Shown here: positions 6,109 to 6,294 of the stretch, piece after piece
Numbering within the stretch: position 1 is the first letter of the stretch
Layout of the letters: every line of letters starts with the position of its first letter
Origin: Desulfobulbaceae bacterium
GTDB taxonomy: Bacteria > Desulfobacterota > Desulfobulbia > Desulfobulbales > UBA5123
NCBI GenBank assembly: GCA_029865195.1
Contig: JAOUHH010000171.1
Span: 1 to 6,294, forward strand
DNA: 6,294 nucleotides
Reading direction: 5' to 3'
Made by a program: the position numbers and the translations under genes
Notes under the pieces: model-generated
What the model was told of the DNA's origin: nothing
The model's database searches: none
What the model saw: the letters and a program-made list of their open reading frames with translations, nothing else

Positions 6109-6134
6109 GTGTCGGGCGATTAAGCCGCCCGCAC
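6109..6134. terminator. Hairpin between convergent genes, possible terminator
   Basis: CGGGCG (6113-6118) pairs with CGCCCG (6126-6131) around a 7-base loop. GTG (6109-6111) pairs with CAC (6132-6134) across a one-base bulge, for nine pairs in all. It lies between the ends of the plus-strand YhcH-family gene and the minus-strand receiver-domain gene, where a shared terminator would be expected. Neither side has a T-run, so it may only be a transcript-end structure. Confidence 0.4.
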
Positions 6135-6150
6135 TGATCGCATAATGTTG

Positions 6151-6294
6151 TCAGCCGCCGGCAAGCTGCTTGGCGACGACCTCGATCAGTTCAGCGGGCC
6201 GGATCGGCTTGGAGAGATAATCGTCCATGCCGGCATCAAGGCACCGCTCCCGGTCACCCTTGAGGGCATGCGCGGTCAGCGCGACAATGGGGAT
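6151..6294 (-). CDS. Response-regulator receiver domain, C-terminal end (partial)
   Basis: Read on the minus strand from the window edge, 47 codons followed by TGA encode the last third of a CheY-like receiver domain. PIVALTAHA carries the conserved switch Thr of strand beta-4, AGMDDYLSKP carries the invariant Lys of beta-5 with its following Pro, and the final helix AELIEVVAKQL closes the domain. The phosphorylated Asp lies outside the window. The DDYLSKPI wording and the fact that the protein ends right after the domain are typical of receiver domains at the C-terminus of hybrid sensor histidine kinases, though a stand-alone regulator cannot be excluded. It converges on the YhcH-family gene. 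Confidence 0.9.
   Translation of the reverse strand: MPIVALTAHALKGDRERCLDAGMDDYLSKPIRPAELIEVVAKQLAGG

Overview
The window looks like chromosomal DNA from a GC-rich, anaerobic-type proteobacterial lineage, most plausibly Desulfobacterota (the former Deltaproteobacteria). The clues are a small periplasmic multiheme c-type cytochrome, an adjacent metX-metW pair, a two-domain universal stress protein (USP) beside a P-type ATPase, and dense GC-rich coding. The lineage is an inference from gene content and style, because no marker gene is present.

Layout: (1) bases 1-1134 hold the 3' end of metX and complete metW, tightly coupled methionine biosynthesis genes. (2) 1156-1611 encodes an exported tetraheme cytochrome c, 21 bases after metW and on the same strand. 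(3) 1612-1795 is a non-coding gap with a hairpin, a good sigma-70-type promoter (TTGACA, 17-base spacer, TTAAAT) and a structured leader. (4) 1796-5352 is a two-gene operon: a tandem-domain USP whose stop codon overlaps (ATGA) the start of a 904-residue P-type ATPase. (5) 5353-5553 is a non-coding gap bounded by a perfect 11-bp inverted repeat and filled with hairpins, resembling a miniature mobile or REP-like element. (6) 5554-6000 encodes a YhcH/YjgK/YiaL-family protein. (7) 6001-6150 is non-coding. (8) 6151-6294, on the minus strand, is the C-terminal end of a response-regulator receiver domain that continues past the window edge.

The most interesting part is the USP/ATPase operon. The ATPase reads like the Na,K-ATPase/H,K-ATPase (type IIC) branch in its M4, M5 and M6 ion-binding segments, but two acidic residues associated with the third sodium site of the animal pump appear replaced by Asn and Gln, and the TGES loop reads TGEA. 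Translational coupling to a USP whose second nucleotide-binding loop is degenerate suggests a stress- or nucleotide-sensing partner for the pump. That functional link is an inference. The remaining genes look ordinary.
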